Shown here in pieces: positions 23,018-33,995 of a stretch of 64,000 bases of DNA (positions are counted from its first letter, which is position 1; each line of letters begins with the position of its first letter). The position numbers were made by a program, and so were the translations under genes. The DNA lies in the NCBI GenBank assembly GCA_037043015.1, contig CM073328.1:2839409-2903408 (forward strand), given 5' to 3'. This stretch comes from Bryum argenteum (Eukaryota; Streptophyta; Bryopsida; Bryales; Bryaceae). The notes beneath the pieces were generated by a model. The model was not told the DNA's origin. It saw nothing but the letters and a program-made list of their open reading frames with translations, and ran no database searches.

Positions 23018-23712
23018 TTAAGTTAGCACTTTCCCAAAGGCCAAGCCGGAGCCATGTAGCTGTAAAACACAAAATTGCATGGGCACATATTTGTGGGCTT
23101 TGTAAGTCTCACTCGATACTCTCGCATACTTTGTGGTATTATCTTCCCACATGGCGGTGTTGTCCATGGCCATTTCTATGTCCAAAATAGCTGGAAGAAT
23201 GGCGTATGTCCCGGCCTCGCATTCCACAATATTCATCCAGAAACTGCTCCTTCCCAAACCGAACTCCCCATCACCTTCGGGAAAATAGGTTCGAAGCGCG
23301 TACCGAACAGGTGATTTCCAAGTACCACTTTCTTCGTCGATTTCAAACATCTTCATATATCCTCGGGTACGAACATCAATATCGGGTTTTTGAGATCGGA
23401 ACACTGCCATGCTGCTTCCAACCACTTCCCACTCCACATGAAACACCTTTCCACCAAGAACTTCATTTGAACCATTAGAGGAGTTCGTCCTCTTAGAGTC
23501 TGTCAACCTGTACAACAGAATGAATCCAATTGGGATTCAGATGCACCCTCAAGTCCAAATGGACTTCCCTCCGAAAATACCCGGACTTTCCAGCTGTTGG
23601 AGGTAGAGCTGTAAACACACACATAGCACTTGCTTGTGAGTAGCACTTTGTATGCATTCGCATTCACGTCCACCATCAAGTGCACACCGGCGTTGTTACG
23701 TTTGACTGACAA
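23018..23712 (-). pseudogene. F-box protein C-terminal domain remnant, copy 3
   Basis: Two overlapping minus-strand frames carry the C-terminal domain of the F-box family: VHLMVDVNANAYKVLL and YSSTSNSWKV (23712-23550), then VLGGKVFHVEWEVVGSSM, FEIDEESGTWKSPVRYALR, TYAILPAILDIE and MQFCVLQLHGSGLAFGKVL. These match SYKVILRY, SDSW, RYALRTYF, YAILPALLDLE and LQFYVLQLSGTILACGRLL in the intact paralogue at 47113-48690. The F-box exon is missing, a frame change lies near 23510, and the 3' end stops before the final ~90 residues. Confidence 0.75.
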
Positions 23713-23820
23713 ATTGGCAAAGACACCTTTGTCAATATGTATATGATATATGTATTCATCTGCAATAAAGACTACTAGATCTTCATTGATAAATGTGTAT
23801 AATTGTATTGGAGGATAAAG

Positions 23821-24389
23821 ACTACTAGATCTTCAATACAATTATACACATTTATCAATGAAAAGAATATACACAATTACAAATACTTCACACGTTGTGC
23901 ACAAACAAGTGTTACCATTCTTTGCTTCAATTTGAATGTTCATTCTAGCTTGCTAATTTGAAATGAGCTTGAGAATTTGTTCTTTAGGTACTATAGCTCA
24001 GTCTTAATGCATGATTTGTATCTCTTCCGCTTGTATTGTGGTGTAGAAAACTTTTAAAAAGATACTGCACAGTATCTACTACAGCAGTGTAAAGGTGCGA
24101 GGAGGGCTTAACCAAGCTTTGATAGAAATTCTTCAAATATCGAAACTATTTAGAACTTGTTCAAGATTGTAGCATGAAGTGAAAGTGGTACAAATCATGT
24201 ATCAAGAATGAGCTATAGTATCTAAAGAACAAATTCTCAAACTCATTTCAAATTTGCAAGCTAGAATGAACATTCAAATTGAAGCAAAGCTTGATAATAC
24301 TTATTTGTGCATAGTGTGTGAATTATTTGTAATCTTTTCTATTCCTTTCATTGATGAATGTGTATAGTTGTATTAAAGATCTAGTAGAC
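23821..24389. mobile_element. Foldback-type element, ~570 bp
   Basis: Left arm from 23822 (ctactagatcttcaatacaa, then tatacac) is inverted at the right end (tgtatagttgtattaaagat ctagtag, 24360-24387). Inner sequence pairs too: gaatgttcattctagcttgc near 23933 against gcaagctagaatgaacattc near 24257. The central ~150 bp is unpaired. A smaller nested inverted repeat precedes it (23785-23870). No coding capacity and no clear target duplication found. Confidence 0.7.
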
Positions 24390-24478
24390 TTGAGTGTGGA
24401 TGTGACGCACTTTACGATTTTGAAATTGGATCATTTTCAAGTGCAGAGGCAATGTTCAAAGATGATGGGAAAACTGTC

Positions 24479-24912
24479 AACCTCAATTCCGTTAAAATGG
24501 CACAATTCCTTGTGCCATATTGCCAAAACCATGTTGTGCCAATTTGGTCGCGTTTCTGAAACGTGCCATTTTACCGTCATATTTTTGAACTCAAAATCTC
24601 AAATATTTATGCTTGCAAAATGGCACGTTTTTTTATATCACCCACATCTTCCATTATATCAACAAATTTCTGTAATATCATCAAAAATTCCATAATATCA
24701 CACTATTTGATGAATTTTGACCTTCAAATTCTGTCGAAGGGCAGTTTTTTCTCAACGGCCGCTCAGAAATATCTCTGGTTTTGAGTGGCCGCTCAGAAAA
24801 ATTTGCTCTATTATGTCAAAAAATGACAAAAATGAGTGTTGTTTTTTTCATTTTTTCCACCTTAAATCGTGCCATTTTACCAGAATATTGCCAAATTAAT
24901 GGAATTGAGGTT
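24479..24912. mobile_element. MITE-like element with TIR AACCTCAATTCC
   Basis: aacctcaattcc at the left and ggaattgaggtt at the right are inverted; the next blocks (taaaatggca and tgccatttta) also pair. The centre has runs such as tgtaatatcatcaaaaattc. A ~100 bp stretch of this centre recurs inverted at 45056-45165. It interrupts F-box-like sequence read on the minus strand on its right side. Confidence 0.65.
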
Positions 24913-25500
24913 TGTCCCTCATTGCTGAATTCGTAAATCATCTGGAGGGTATTGTACACTCCAAGAGGTCTCCTCCAACGCTCATCAGTCTGCATCATGG
25001 TCCACCACACCTGATCGAGTACCACATGACACTCAATCAGGATGTTGTTCGAACATGCCATTGAGAAAGTCTGAAAAACTTGTCACATAGGTGTGCTTTG
25101 AACTCAAAATTCTACACATTTCAGATTTGGAAAAAAAATGGGATGTAATTACCATGTCCGTGATGAGCAGAATCCCTCCAGCGCTCTCTTGTGCATACAT
25201 ACGCTGCAGGGCCCAATCCTATTCCAATGGAGGTACCGGTAGGGCCACCAGCGACCACCGTCCGGATTCCGAATACAGTACAATCCGGGTTAGTCATGGC
25301 GGAGGAGGTAGTTTCGGTAGCCCCCGACGGAGAGAAGTTAGACCCCATGCCATCACGCTTGTGGACGGGTAGCAACGACCGATATGGCGATCACAAAGGA
25401 GTCCGGCGCATTGTCCAACTCAATCAGGAAGTCGTCGGAGTTACTCCGCTCGATGGTTCTCCTATTTGTGTTGCACAATGACGGATTCCAGAAGTGGTTC
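24913..25500 (-). pseudogene. F-box-like fragment, copy 4 (weak)
   Basis: Minus-strand reading gives QESAGGILLITDM before a donor-like ATG|GTAATT at about 25160, the counterpart of ASAGGLLLFANK|GTACAC in the F-box genes. After a possible intron comes NNILIECHV and DERWRRPLGVYN, resembling TKRWRPLPAL in the family. Frames are broken and no F-box start is seen. The MITE at 24479-24912 cuts off the rest. Confidence 0.4.
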
Positions 25501-25826
25501 CAGAAGTGGCGACGCAGGATTGCCCGCGTCTAAGAAGGCTCAGACGAACAATATCCCTACAATATCACTGATAGTTAGAAAGTTGGATGAGTAGTCAGGG
25601 CTTGCTCTAGATTAGTATTATAGTAGTAGAAGATGTTGTGAATTGTCCGGATCAGGGAGATAGTTTGGACTCTCCGGATTAGAGTGATATCCCGGATTTT
25701 CCGGATGACGCAAAATGCGTATCTGAGGAAAACCCGGATGGTTTTGGGTATTTCACGGGAGAATGCGTTTCTCCTGATGTCTTTCTCAGTCACTCACTTT
25801 CATGCGAGGAATCCATATCTCTGTAT

Positions 25827-26156
25827 AAGGTTGTCAAACCAGGCAGGCACGCCGCCCGCCCGATTTGCCCGCCCGACTTGCCCGCCCGATTGAGCTCTCG
25901 CTCGCTTGATAGAGTCAAACGGCTGTTGACTTTTAGTTTAGGTAAAAAAACGACAACGTGGCAAGGGTTTAGGTGAAAAGTAAGCCACTTGGCTGCCACA
26001 TACAGGCCACGTGGAATGCTACACAGGCTTTTTACTTCAAAGTTTGTTACCTACGAAAAAGTATTCACCTCCTACAATTAAGGTGGGCAAGCACACCTGC
26101 GTGTCCGGGACAACTAGTCCGCCCGGTCACCTAAACGCGTGTGGTTTGACAACCTT
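25827..26156. mobile_element. MITE, family A copy 1 (330 bp)
   Basis: Terminal inverted repeats aaggttgtcaaacc / ggtttgacaacctt. The interior has a cccgcccgatt-rich start, a ggtaaaaaaacg block and gtccgggacaactagtccgc near the end, all shared with the second copy at 26549-26870. I could not identify a convincing target duplication, so the superfamily is open. Confidence 0.85.
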
Positions 26157-26548
26157 GTTTCTGTGTTGACATTTCTAGGATTTGGACATGTCTTTGTGTA
26201 TTGTTGAATCAATCCCTCGTTGTCCGGGAAGTTATGCTTTGTCCGTAACTGGACTTAGTAAGGAGAAGAAGGTACAAGTGTAGCTTGAGAAGCCCGTATT
26301 GCAGGACATCCAGATTGTAGAGTTCACCAAGATCCAAGAAGAGAGAGTACTCTTCCGAGTTGGAAACATCGGGACGGCCGGACAGGTAGACTGGATTGGG
26401 TCAGATCTCTTGGTAGGTAACTCTCTACTCTCACGAATAGCCATCCGGAAAGTTGTGAGCATACTCCAAGTTCTAGTCCTCGAGTGTAGTAATCCGGATA
26501 GTGTGTTAGTTTTTGTTCTTAGAAGGTGACCCAAGTAACCCCTTTACC

Positions 26549-26870
26549 AAGGTTGTCAAACCGAGAAGGCACGTCGCCCGCCCGATTGAGCTCTCGCTCG
26601 CCCGATAGGGTCAAACGGATGTTGTTTTTTAATTTAGGTAAAAAAACGGCGATGTGGCAAGGGTGTAGGTGAAAACTAAGCCACTTGGCCGCTATGTAGT
26701 ACGGGCCAAGTGTTACGCCATGTGCACAGGCTTTTTACTTCGAAGTTTGTTACCCACGAAATATTACTTAGTCCTACAATCAAGGTGGGCAGGCACGCTA
26801 CCTGTCCGGGACAACTAGTCCGCCTGGTTTACTCGCCCGATCATCTAGACGCGCCTGGTTTAACAACCTT
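26549..26870. mobile_element. MITE, family A copy 2 (322 bp)
   Basis: Same ends (aaggttgtcaaacc ... ggtttaacaacctt) and the same internal blocks as the copy 400 bp to the left, in the same orientation, with many substitutions. Two clearly diverged copies indicate an established family. Confidence 0.85.
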
Positions 26871-27720
26871 GCCCTATACTAACGTGTTGTCCAGATGGGA
26901 GGTCCAATAGTTGAGGGTGTTGCAAGGAAATAGCCAAGTTAGAGTAAGTGGAGTGTGTTTTGTAAATCTTCTTATTACGTAAATCAAATGGAAGGAGTGT
27001 ATTAATTTCCTACTCGTTGAACACGGGAAAGATCCCTCCGAAGGACAATAGAGGTTAAAAACAAACACGATTAGATGGAAGAGAAGTAATCCAGTCACAG
27101 GTTCTTATTGTAACTACTCCAGCTTGGATACTTCCGACGCTTAACACAAGTAGAATCCCCGTGGAACGATAACCCCGATCAAACTCTTAAAGCACTTGTT
27201 TTAACTTGGGAAGTGTAATCTTGGTATTTCGACAATCCATCAATTGTATATTAGATTTGCATGTACCTTTAGCATTGCTTCGAACGAGATTGCTTCAAAC
27301 GAGAGTTGTCATAGCCAGCCATTGAAATAGCTTATCAAATGTTCTTCGAGTCCAAAACCCTCTTGCCTCAAACACAATTATGTTGATTCACGCTACTCGA
27401 CTTGTTGAGAAACATGCAACAAGCAAAAAAATAAAAAACATATAACAAACAAGATTAAATAAAAGCAAAAGAGTTTAGTAATAAGAATATGTGCTTTACA
27501 CACTTTGCTGTCAGTCAACCGAGCATCTGAGAAACTAAAATTTGAGTGTCCAACTCTTGAGAAAGGATTTCTTGCACAAAAACTTGATATTAACTTCAAG
27601 TAATTAAGTAATTAGTCAATCACGCAACTAAAATTTGAGTGTGTAACACTTTAGGAAGGCTTTGGTGCTCAAGGACTTGATATTAGCTTCACGAAATCGC
27701 AAACACAAAGTAGCACACCA
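26871..27720. other. Intergenic, no gene seen
   Basis: AT-rich. A phrase (ctaaaatttgagtgtccaac / taaaatttgagtgtgtaaca) is duplicated around 27540 and 27630. Nothing else recognised. Confidence 0.5.
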
Positions 27721-27721
27721 C

Positions 27722-27983
27722 GGAGTAGTGTCACCACGACCACAAAGTAGTAGTGTCACCACGAACAAGTAGCACACCACGACCACAAAGTAGTAGTGTC
27801 ACCACGAACAAGTAGCACACCACGAACAAGTAGCACACCACGAACAAGTAGCACACCACGAACAAGTAGCACACCACGAACAAGTAGCACACCACGAACA
27901 AGTAGCACACCACGAACAAGTAGCACACCACGAACAAGTAGCACACCACGAAGCAGCACACCACGAAGCAGCACACCACGAAG
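27722..27983. repeat. 18-bp minisatellite, target of the large transposon
   Basis: The unit aacaagtagcacaccacg repeats about nine times at 27809-27955, preceded by variants with ccacaaagtagtagtgtca and followed by shortened aagcagcacaccacg units. The period is a multiple of three, so one frame gives (TSSTPR)n and the opposite strand (LVRGVL)n; neither looks like a gene. A related piece, accacgaagtagcacatcac, lies at 46002 on the far side of the 18 kb element, so the transposon inserted into this array. Confidence 0.9.
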
Positions 27984-28024
27984 GGAACGTAGCTACCGTG
28001 TGAGCGGAGAGCGGTGAGCGGTGA
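27984..28024 (+). repeat. Left terminal inverted repeat of the 18 kb element
   Basis: ggaacgtagctacc followed by the conserved 27-bp core at 27998-28024, which has a gagcggtgagcggtga-like internal direct repeat. Such subterminal direct repeats could be transposase-binding sites. Confidence 0.8.
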
Positions 28025-28463
28025 GCGTTGAGCCATCAAGTTTCAGAAATTTGAGCGGTGAATTGGTATTTTTAGCAAAAAAATTTCTAAAAATAATATT
28101 TTACTATTTTTCTGGAATATTCTCAAGAATATTCGAATATTCTTGACTTATAACCGTGGTTTTGAGTTCCTAAACCCGTGGAGATAAGGCTAAAATTTCT
28201 GAAATTTGGTAGAGTTAAACCACGTTTTCAAACGTTAAGAGACATTTACAAATTTAACAGAGTAGGCTAGTATATCATAACTTTGAAATCGGAAGTCGAA
28301 GTTGTATAGCAGTTCATAAATTTTTGTAAATAGGGATACATTTATTGACTTTTGTAAAACGCTGAAATCAAAATAAATAACGTGTGAAACACACGATTAC
28401 AGGGATAACATGTAGAATGGGTAGATGTGGATGTTGGTTTACGTAATGTGACCTTGAGGTAGT

Positions 28464-31400
28464 CTACTCGCTAACTTGGTCTAGGATTCCCCGCTCTAGA
28501 ATGGTTTTCACCTCGTTGAAACTGAGGGTGGGCGCGTGGATGAAGAGGTCTCTATCAATATCAAATTTGCATACCAATACCAACACGAAGTATAGGTGCT
28601 TGCAATGTCTATACGGTTCGCCTTTTCGTCCTAACTTAGTCATCGTTTTTTTGAACACTGGGCAAGAACACTCAGGGTTCTCACTTAGAGATAGTTTATA
28701 GATAGACTCTGAATCCGACTCCAAAGCAACGATACATCCAAAACCAGGTTGTGGTATCATAGTCACCTCGAGTATTTTTGCCTCCATGGCACGAGCTGAG
28801 TCAATGTTCTTCATGTGCTTCGAAGTCACACCTTGATGCGTCGAAGAACTTTAGACTTGCGTGATTTGGGGGTGTCTGATCGGCCTTGTCCGGAACAGGG
28901 AATATGTGACAAGTCTCTCGGTGGCGCGAAGTATTGAATGTGCGGTTGAGAGGAAGGCGTTCCTTTTGTGGGAGCCGAAAACCCGCATTCTCCAACGCCT
29001 CAATTTCATCCAGTGTGAGATTAGTCCCAATCTTCACGGGCCAAACTGAGGGAATAGGCGGTCGACCTTGTTTCCGAGAGAACGGCTCAATCCATTTACG
29101 ACGACTGCCCTTCACACAACGCTCAATGTCGTCTGGACAAACGAAAAACTGATCAGTTTTTTTTGGACCCTCTTGAGGACGCTGCCATACTCCGGTGTAA
29201 GTTGGAGCTGCGGTCGCCTTTCCGTTTTGGACAATGCGGGATTCGCATTTCTTCCTGGTCTTAGCCATAATACCCCAACAAGCCTTGGATGAGGATTCAA
29301 CTCGATATTCGTTATTTTGGGAGATTTTCAATCTCCCGATTTAATGCAGTTTAGTTCGAGTCGAGCTAAACTGCATTTTCTCAAAATCATGGAATTTTCC
29401 TGATATAATGAATATCGTGTTATTCCTTCAAACGAGCAATGTGCCATAGACGCTCATTCACCCTCGTCTCTTGGATAGCAATGACGCGCTGAATACTAGG
29501 TCCAGGAGAAGAGGACGGCTCCAGCGGTTGCTCTTGAACTTCATCTTCTTCGTGGATAGGACTGAGATTCTCGGCAAGAGCCCGTGTGACTCTTCTCCCT
29601 ATTCGAGGACGTGAGTAGCTCACGGTGTCAGGTCGATGAGTTTCATCTTCAAAGACCAATGGGAACATCGACCTTACGTTTCCTGGAACCAAAGATTTCG
29701 GCCCCCTCCAGTGGGGGCGTCACGCGTCTGATAAGCTTCGCTTGGGAAGTCCATAATGACCTTGTTGAGGCAAGATGGATTGCCGGATCGATTAGCACGA
29801 CGTTGAGCGGTATAGAGACGTTGACGAAGTTCTTCTACGGATGGTCCAGAACCACTTGCACCGTCCTTGTTAAACTGATGGTAGCCGACGACTTGGAGGA
29901 AGGCTCGAACGTAATCGTCAACTGTTGCGACGTAGAGATCTCTACCCTTATTGCCAGACGCTTGCAGTCACTTGTTATGAATTGACTCCGCAAGATTACA
30001 AGAAGGCATCTCTGCGAGTTCTTCTGCCGAATATTTTTTTTCCTGGAATGTACAAACGTATTAGGCCTTTATCCATAACTTAAAATTGTATTTAATTCAT
30101 ATTCACAGTATATAAATCCACATAAAAATTAACTAATACTATATAAAAAAGAACTGCTAATTTCTTTGGTTCTCTCAGAACATTACAAAAGCAACAGTAG
30201 AGCATTAAAACAGCAAAACTATGGCACAGAAAGTGTACACTTACTAATTCCATAAATCCACCCCATTGTCTGTATCTGAAGTGCCAGTACGCAAGCCAAT
30301 GACCCAAGTGTTCTAACCCAACTTCGGAGGTGGCCTTCGAAGATGCCCACCACGCTCTAATAGCCCAATATCGGGTCTCAGCTTCTTCCATGGTGCGCGC
30401 ATCCTTGTACTGCTTACAGAGAATCCGGTGTTGGCCTTGCAATTCGGGCACAATGTATTGTTTTGTATGTTTCTCAAGAGACTGCGTCCAATGGAAATAA
30501 CATGTGCGTTCGCGGCCTTCCATGGGGACAACAAGGTTTCCAAAGCCGTAGATGATGCGCACTGCGTTCCAGTTGGCTTGAGCACTATCAGCCATAAATC
30601 CTTGGAACTGCGGCATGGGTACTCCGTTCCTGGCCATCACATGATTAAGGTTCTTCCAGAAGACGAGTTGAGCATCTTTGTGCTCTGACTGAAAATCACA
30701 GCATGCAATGGTTAGAATGCGTTGGTAACGTGAGTCGTACACGTGGCGGGCCATAGTGGTCCAATCATGCTTAACGTTTGACATGGTCAAACATCATCCA
30801 GGCGTGGGCGAGATTTCCTCCAGTCGCATACGGCGAACTGATCAACACCGCTACGGGACCGACCTCCGACATTTTGAATATGAAGACTTTCTCGGATTCG
30901 TCGCCTTGGCCAGGGAACATGTTGCGTTGCACATATGCCCAGTTGCTGAGACCCCTGAGCTTTGTGATCCCATCGAGAATGCCATATCTACGCAAGTACT
31001 TGAAAGTGTAGATACGATTGCGCATCTTTGGAGAGTTTAACTCTTTGCATTGTTCAAAGACTCGTTTCTAGTCAAGAGAAAGATTGCCGGTTTCGGGGTC
31101 ACCTTCACACGGAGAAGTAAGTTACCTAACAGTCTTTTGCTTTGGTTTCCATAACTATTTTGGAAACGGTTGCTTGAGGGTTACGGTCAACATGCTCTTC
31201 TAGTAACTCATCTATTTGTTTTCTTACACATCTATAATCTCCAACTTTGACAGGGTGTTCGTGCGTTCCTATATGGACACATGCACGCTCTTGACAGTCT
31301 TCTCCAAGTACGTAAAAGATTTTCGCAGAACAAGGCGCAACACAAACAGGAGGTTGTTTGCAAAGCTTACAGACCAACGTCGAGGTGGGCGGGGGCGATC

Positions 31401-31620
31401 CGCCTACTGGGAAGGGGTCTTTCGTAATGCCTTCAAACTCCACATCGTTCACTCCAGCGACTCGGTCAGGTCGTTGCAAGAAGTCGCAGTTTGGGTTGTG
31501 GCACTGTAGATGTCCTACACAGTTCGAGTATCGGAAAGACAAGCCTTGCGTATTGCTGATGTTGGTGGTCATCGTCCTAGTCCACACATGACCGTCATAC
31601 CGTTTATCCATCCCCTCCAT
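28464..31620 (-). pseudogene. MULE transposase with SWIM zinc finger, multiply broken
   Basis: In transcription order: a cysteine-rich N-terminus (CVGHLQCHNPNCDFLQR, CKLCKQPPVC, then ACVHIGTHEHPV; 31620-31126); after a probable intron KRVFEQCKELNSPK and MRNRIYTFKYLRRYG; the MULE core with TIACCDFQSEHKDAQ, GFMADSAQANWNAV and CYFHWTQSLEKH; NLAESIHNK and LYVATVDDYVRAF (about 29990-29920); DETHRPDTVSYSRP; and a SWIM finger CSCPVF...HCKHLYFVL (about 28680-28590). MULE transposases cut and paste DNA in the nucleus. Breaks: frame change near 30780, in-frame TGA at 29968-29970, frame changes near 29700 and 28830. The family call is firm; this copy looks inactive. A basic RKRKVD near 29690 may be a nuclear signal. 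Confidence 0.82.
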
Positions 31621-32270
31621 TGTGAACCCGCGAAACGGTTCACTCTAGCGGGAATACGTTCCTCGCAAAGTTTAGCGCGTATTTATCAAGTTTCCATGGT
31701 TTAATTAGACTTTTTAGCTCATTTCGTAGATTCACGGAATACCCATGGTCTCATAGGAGGTTTTGGCACAAGCGGCCGCTCTTGCTCTAATTGATACCAA
31801 ATTAGTACTTTTGATAAACGCCAATATATTAAACGGCGAGTTTTTAGTATGTTTTAGCGATTACGTATTCCTAAGTAGAGGTCGGTTTGCCCCATTTTTT
31901 CCCTTACCTTCTACAAAACCCCTATACGAGGTGGGGTGCCTTTATCTAGCCCAATGGGTTAGGAAAAACTATGGATGGAAGTCCGTCCAACTGGACGGAT
32001 GAAATCCGCCCAATTGGACGGATGAAGCTTTTTGCTTCAACCTCCCTGGATCAGCCAGGGAGGAGGGAGAGTGAGGAGAGAAGCCGTTAGGCTAGTTTTG
32101 TGTGTGTGTGCATTTTTTGGTGGGAGTTTTTTTTGTGTGGAGATTCAAGGTTTTTGAGTGGGAGAGTGTGTGAAGAGATTATGCGTGGGAAGTGAGATCT
32201 AGAATGTTGGGTGGTGGCATTCTCTGGGAAAGATCGTTGTGTGTAGGGTTTGTGTGAGAAGAAGCAATCG
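31621..32270. other. Spacer within the 18 kb element
   Basis: No gene. Notable is ccaactggacggatgaaat followed by gcccaattggacggatgaag at about 31986-32026, a short direct duplication of ggacggatgaa with an inverted character. A gt-rich stretch lies at 32095-32180. Confidence 0.5.
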
Positions 32271-33265
32271 TGAGCAAGGAGTGCCAACAGATCCGCAGCG
32301 GGAAGGAAGCCAGCTACGGCAACCCAGCCCCGACGGCGACGGCCAGCTCCATTCCAGCCTCGAACTTGCTTGCATTTCGATTTTAGTCGGTTGCTTGCGC
32401 ATTTTCGCTTGCGTATTCTTTTGATCGGTTCATTCTAGCTGATTTCTTACTGTATCACGCCACCTTTCCATTAGCTGATTGTTCTATTCGCATTCCGGGT
32501 TTACTGGACCAGTTAAGAAAAGCTCGATCGGTGGCATCGTCACCGACATCGAAGCGGATCCAACCCAGAAGATCCGGTTGGAGCGGACCGCCCGGCATCG
32601 ACAACACCGACAATGGTCGGAACCGGCGGCGTGCGTGCGGACTGCGGGGCGATTCTGGGCCAGGCAGACGACGCGACATCGCGACGGATCTCTGGCGAGC
32701 AGCGGCACTAGATCGAAGCAAGCAAAGCGCCATCGAGAGAGCTGGCAGATCGGTGGAATCGGCGAAGTGCCGTTGACAGAGCCGGCGGTCGGCCGGAGCA
32801 CCAGATCGACATCGACGAGCAGGGAGTGGCGGAGTCAGCGACGAACAGAGTCACGGCGACGGAGCTCGGAGGGCGAGCAGGAGCGCTGAACGGCGGACCA
32901 GCATCATCGACTGGAGCGCGCCGACAGGATTGGTGGCGGCGAGGGCGCGGACACGGCCACGAGCAGAGGACGCCGGAGGCCACCGCCACCGCTCCGCTCC
33001 ACGGATCATCACCACAAAGAACGTGATCATCAATAGCGCCCGACCCGCCAAAGCCCGGCAGCGGCAATGGGAGGAGACGACCACGGCGGTATCGGAGACG
33101 CAGTCAATCGACACGGCCGCGGAGGATCCAGCGCCGGCGATGAGTACGTGAGCACGAAGACGGGGGAAGATCCCGCACCACGTGGGTTCGGAGCAGCCCC
33201 GACGGCGCAGTAGCGACAGCCCGGCGAAGGAGAGCCGCGGCAGCAACAGCAGCCATGTCCCCTCC
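32270..33265. other. GC-rich island inside the transposon
   Basis: About 1 kb of clearly higher GC than its surroundings, open in several frames on both strands (plus-strand 32479-32889, minus-strand 32851-33246 among others). None of the translations resembles a known domain; they are rich in R, S, A and G as expected from GC-rich DNA. It could be captured host sequence, a CpG-rich promoter, or an untranslated exon. At 33245-33320 it changes abruptly back to ordinary composition. Confidence 0.55.
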
Positions 33266-33995
33266 CCGTGATATTACGGAGGGTAGACAGGGTGCTAATA
33301 TAGAGGGAGCCCCCCTCCTCCTTCATTGTTTGTGTTGCTTTATGGTTGGTTGTAGAATGCTTTGATAGGAATGTGTGGACCTCTATTTTGAAAAAAAAAT
33401 GGCAAAACTAATTGCCAAAAAATTGATTGTTTGTTGTTGTTTGTGATTCATGTTATCTTATGTGTGTAATGGTTGTCTAGTTGAATGAATAAGCTTGCTG
33501 GAATGTTAGGTGTGTAATTAGGGTGCTCCGTGTGTAAAGGGTAGTGCGGAAGCTGCGCCAAATTTGGGCTGAAATTATAAAAGATAGGTTAAAAATTCGG
33601 GGATTTGTAATCGGTGCGGAAGCGCTGCCCAATATTTCCCAATTAAACCTAAATTGTGTTAGGAGTGGTGAATTGCATATTTAATGGATTGTTAGCACTC
33701 ATATGTCAATTAGGGTGCTTAGGATTGAGGTAGAAGGTGTTTAGATGTGAATTGCAACCTCTTCCAACCCTAATTTGTGTGCTGGACCTCTTGGTCCATA
33801 TGCGTTTTGGAGGCCTTAAGTGTTCATTTTGGTCGTTTTTGTGCCCACAATTGAGCCCTAGGCCCTTGGTGGTCAAATGAGGGCTATTTGAACCTCCTAG
33901 GTATGCTTTGGGAGACTCACTTCACTACTGGAGTTACATGTTTGGGATTAAATTGGGGCTTGATTGAATGATTGTGCTTCTATGTTAAAGTCAAA
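33266..33995. other. Spacer within the 18 kb element
   Basis: No gene recognised. Repeated phrases such as gtgcggaag.gctgcc and aattagggtgct suggest old local duplication. Confidence 0.45.

Noticed and set aside
25191..25481. Plus-strand 96-codon frame as a gene
   Set aside because: The minus strand carries F-box-like motifs over the same region; the plus frame is likely its shadow.
27756..28039. Long repetitive open frames (TSSTPR or LVRGVL repeats) as a repeat protein gene
   Set aside because: They exist only because the repeat period is 18 bp; both strands are open and there is no flanking coding sequence.
32455..33326. Several 60-136 codon frames on both strands as genes
   Set aside because: High GC suppresses stop codons; no domain, splice signal or codon pattern supports one frame over the others.
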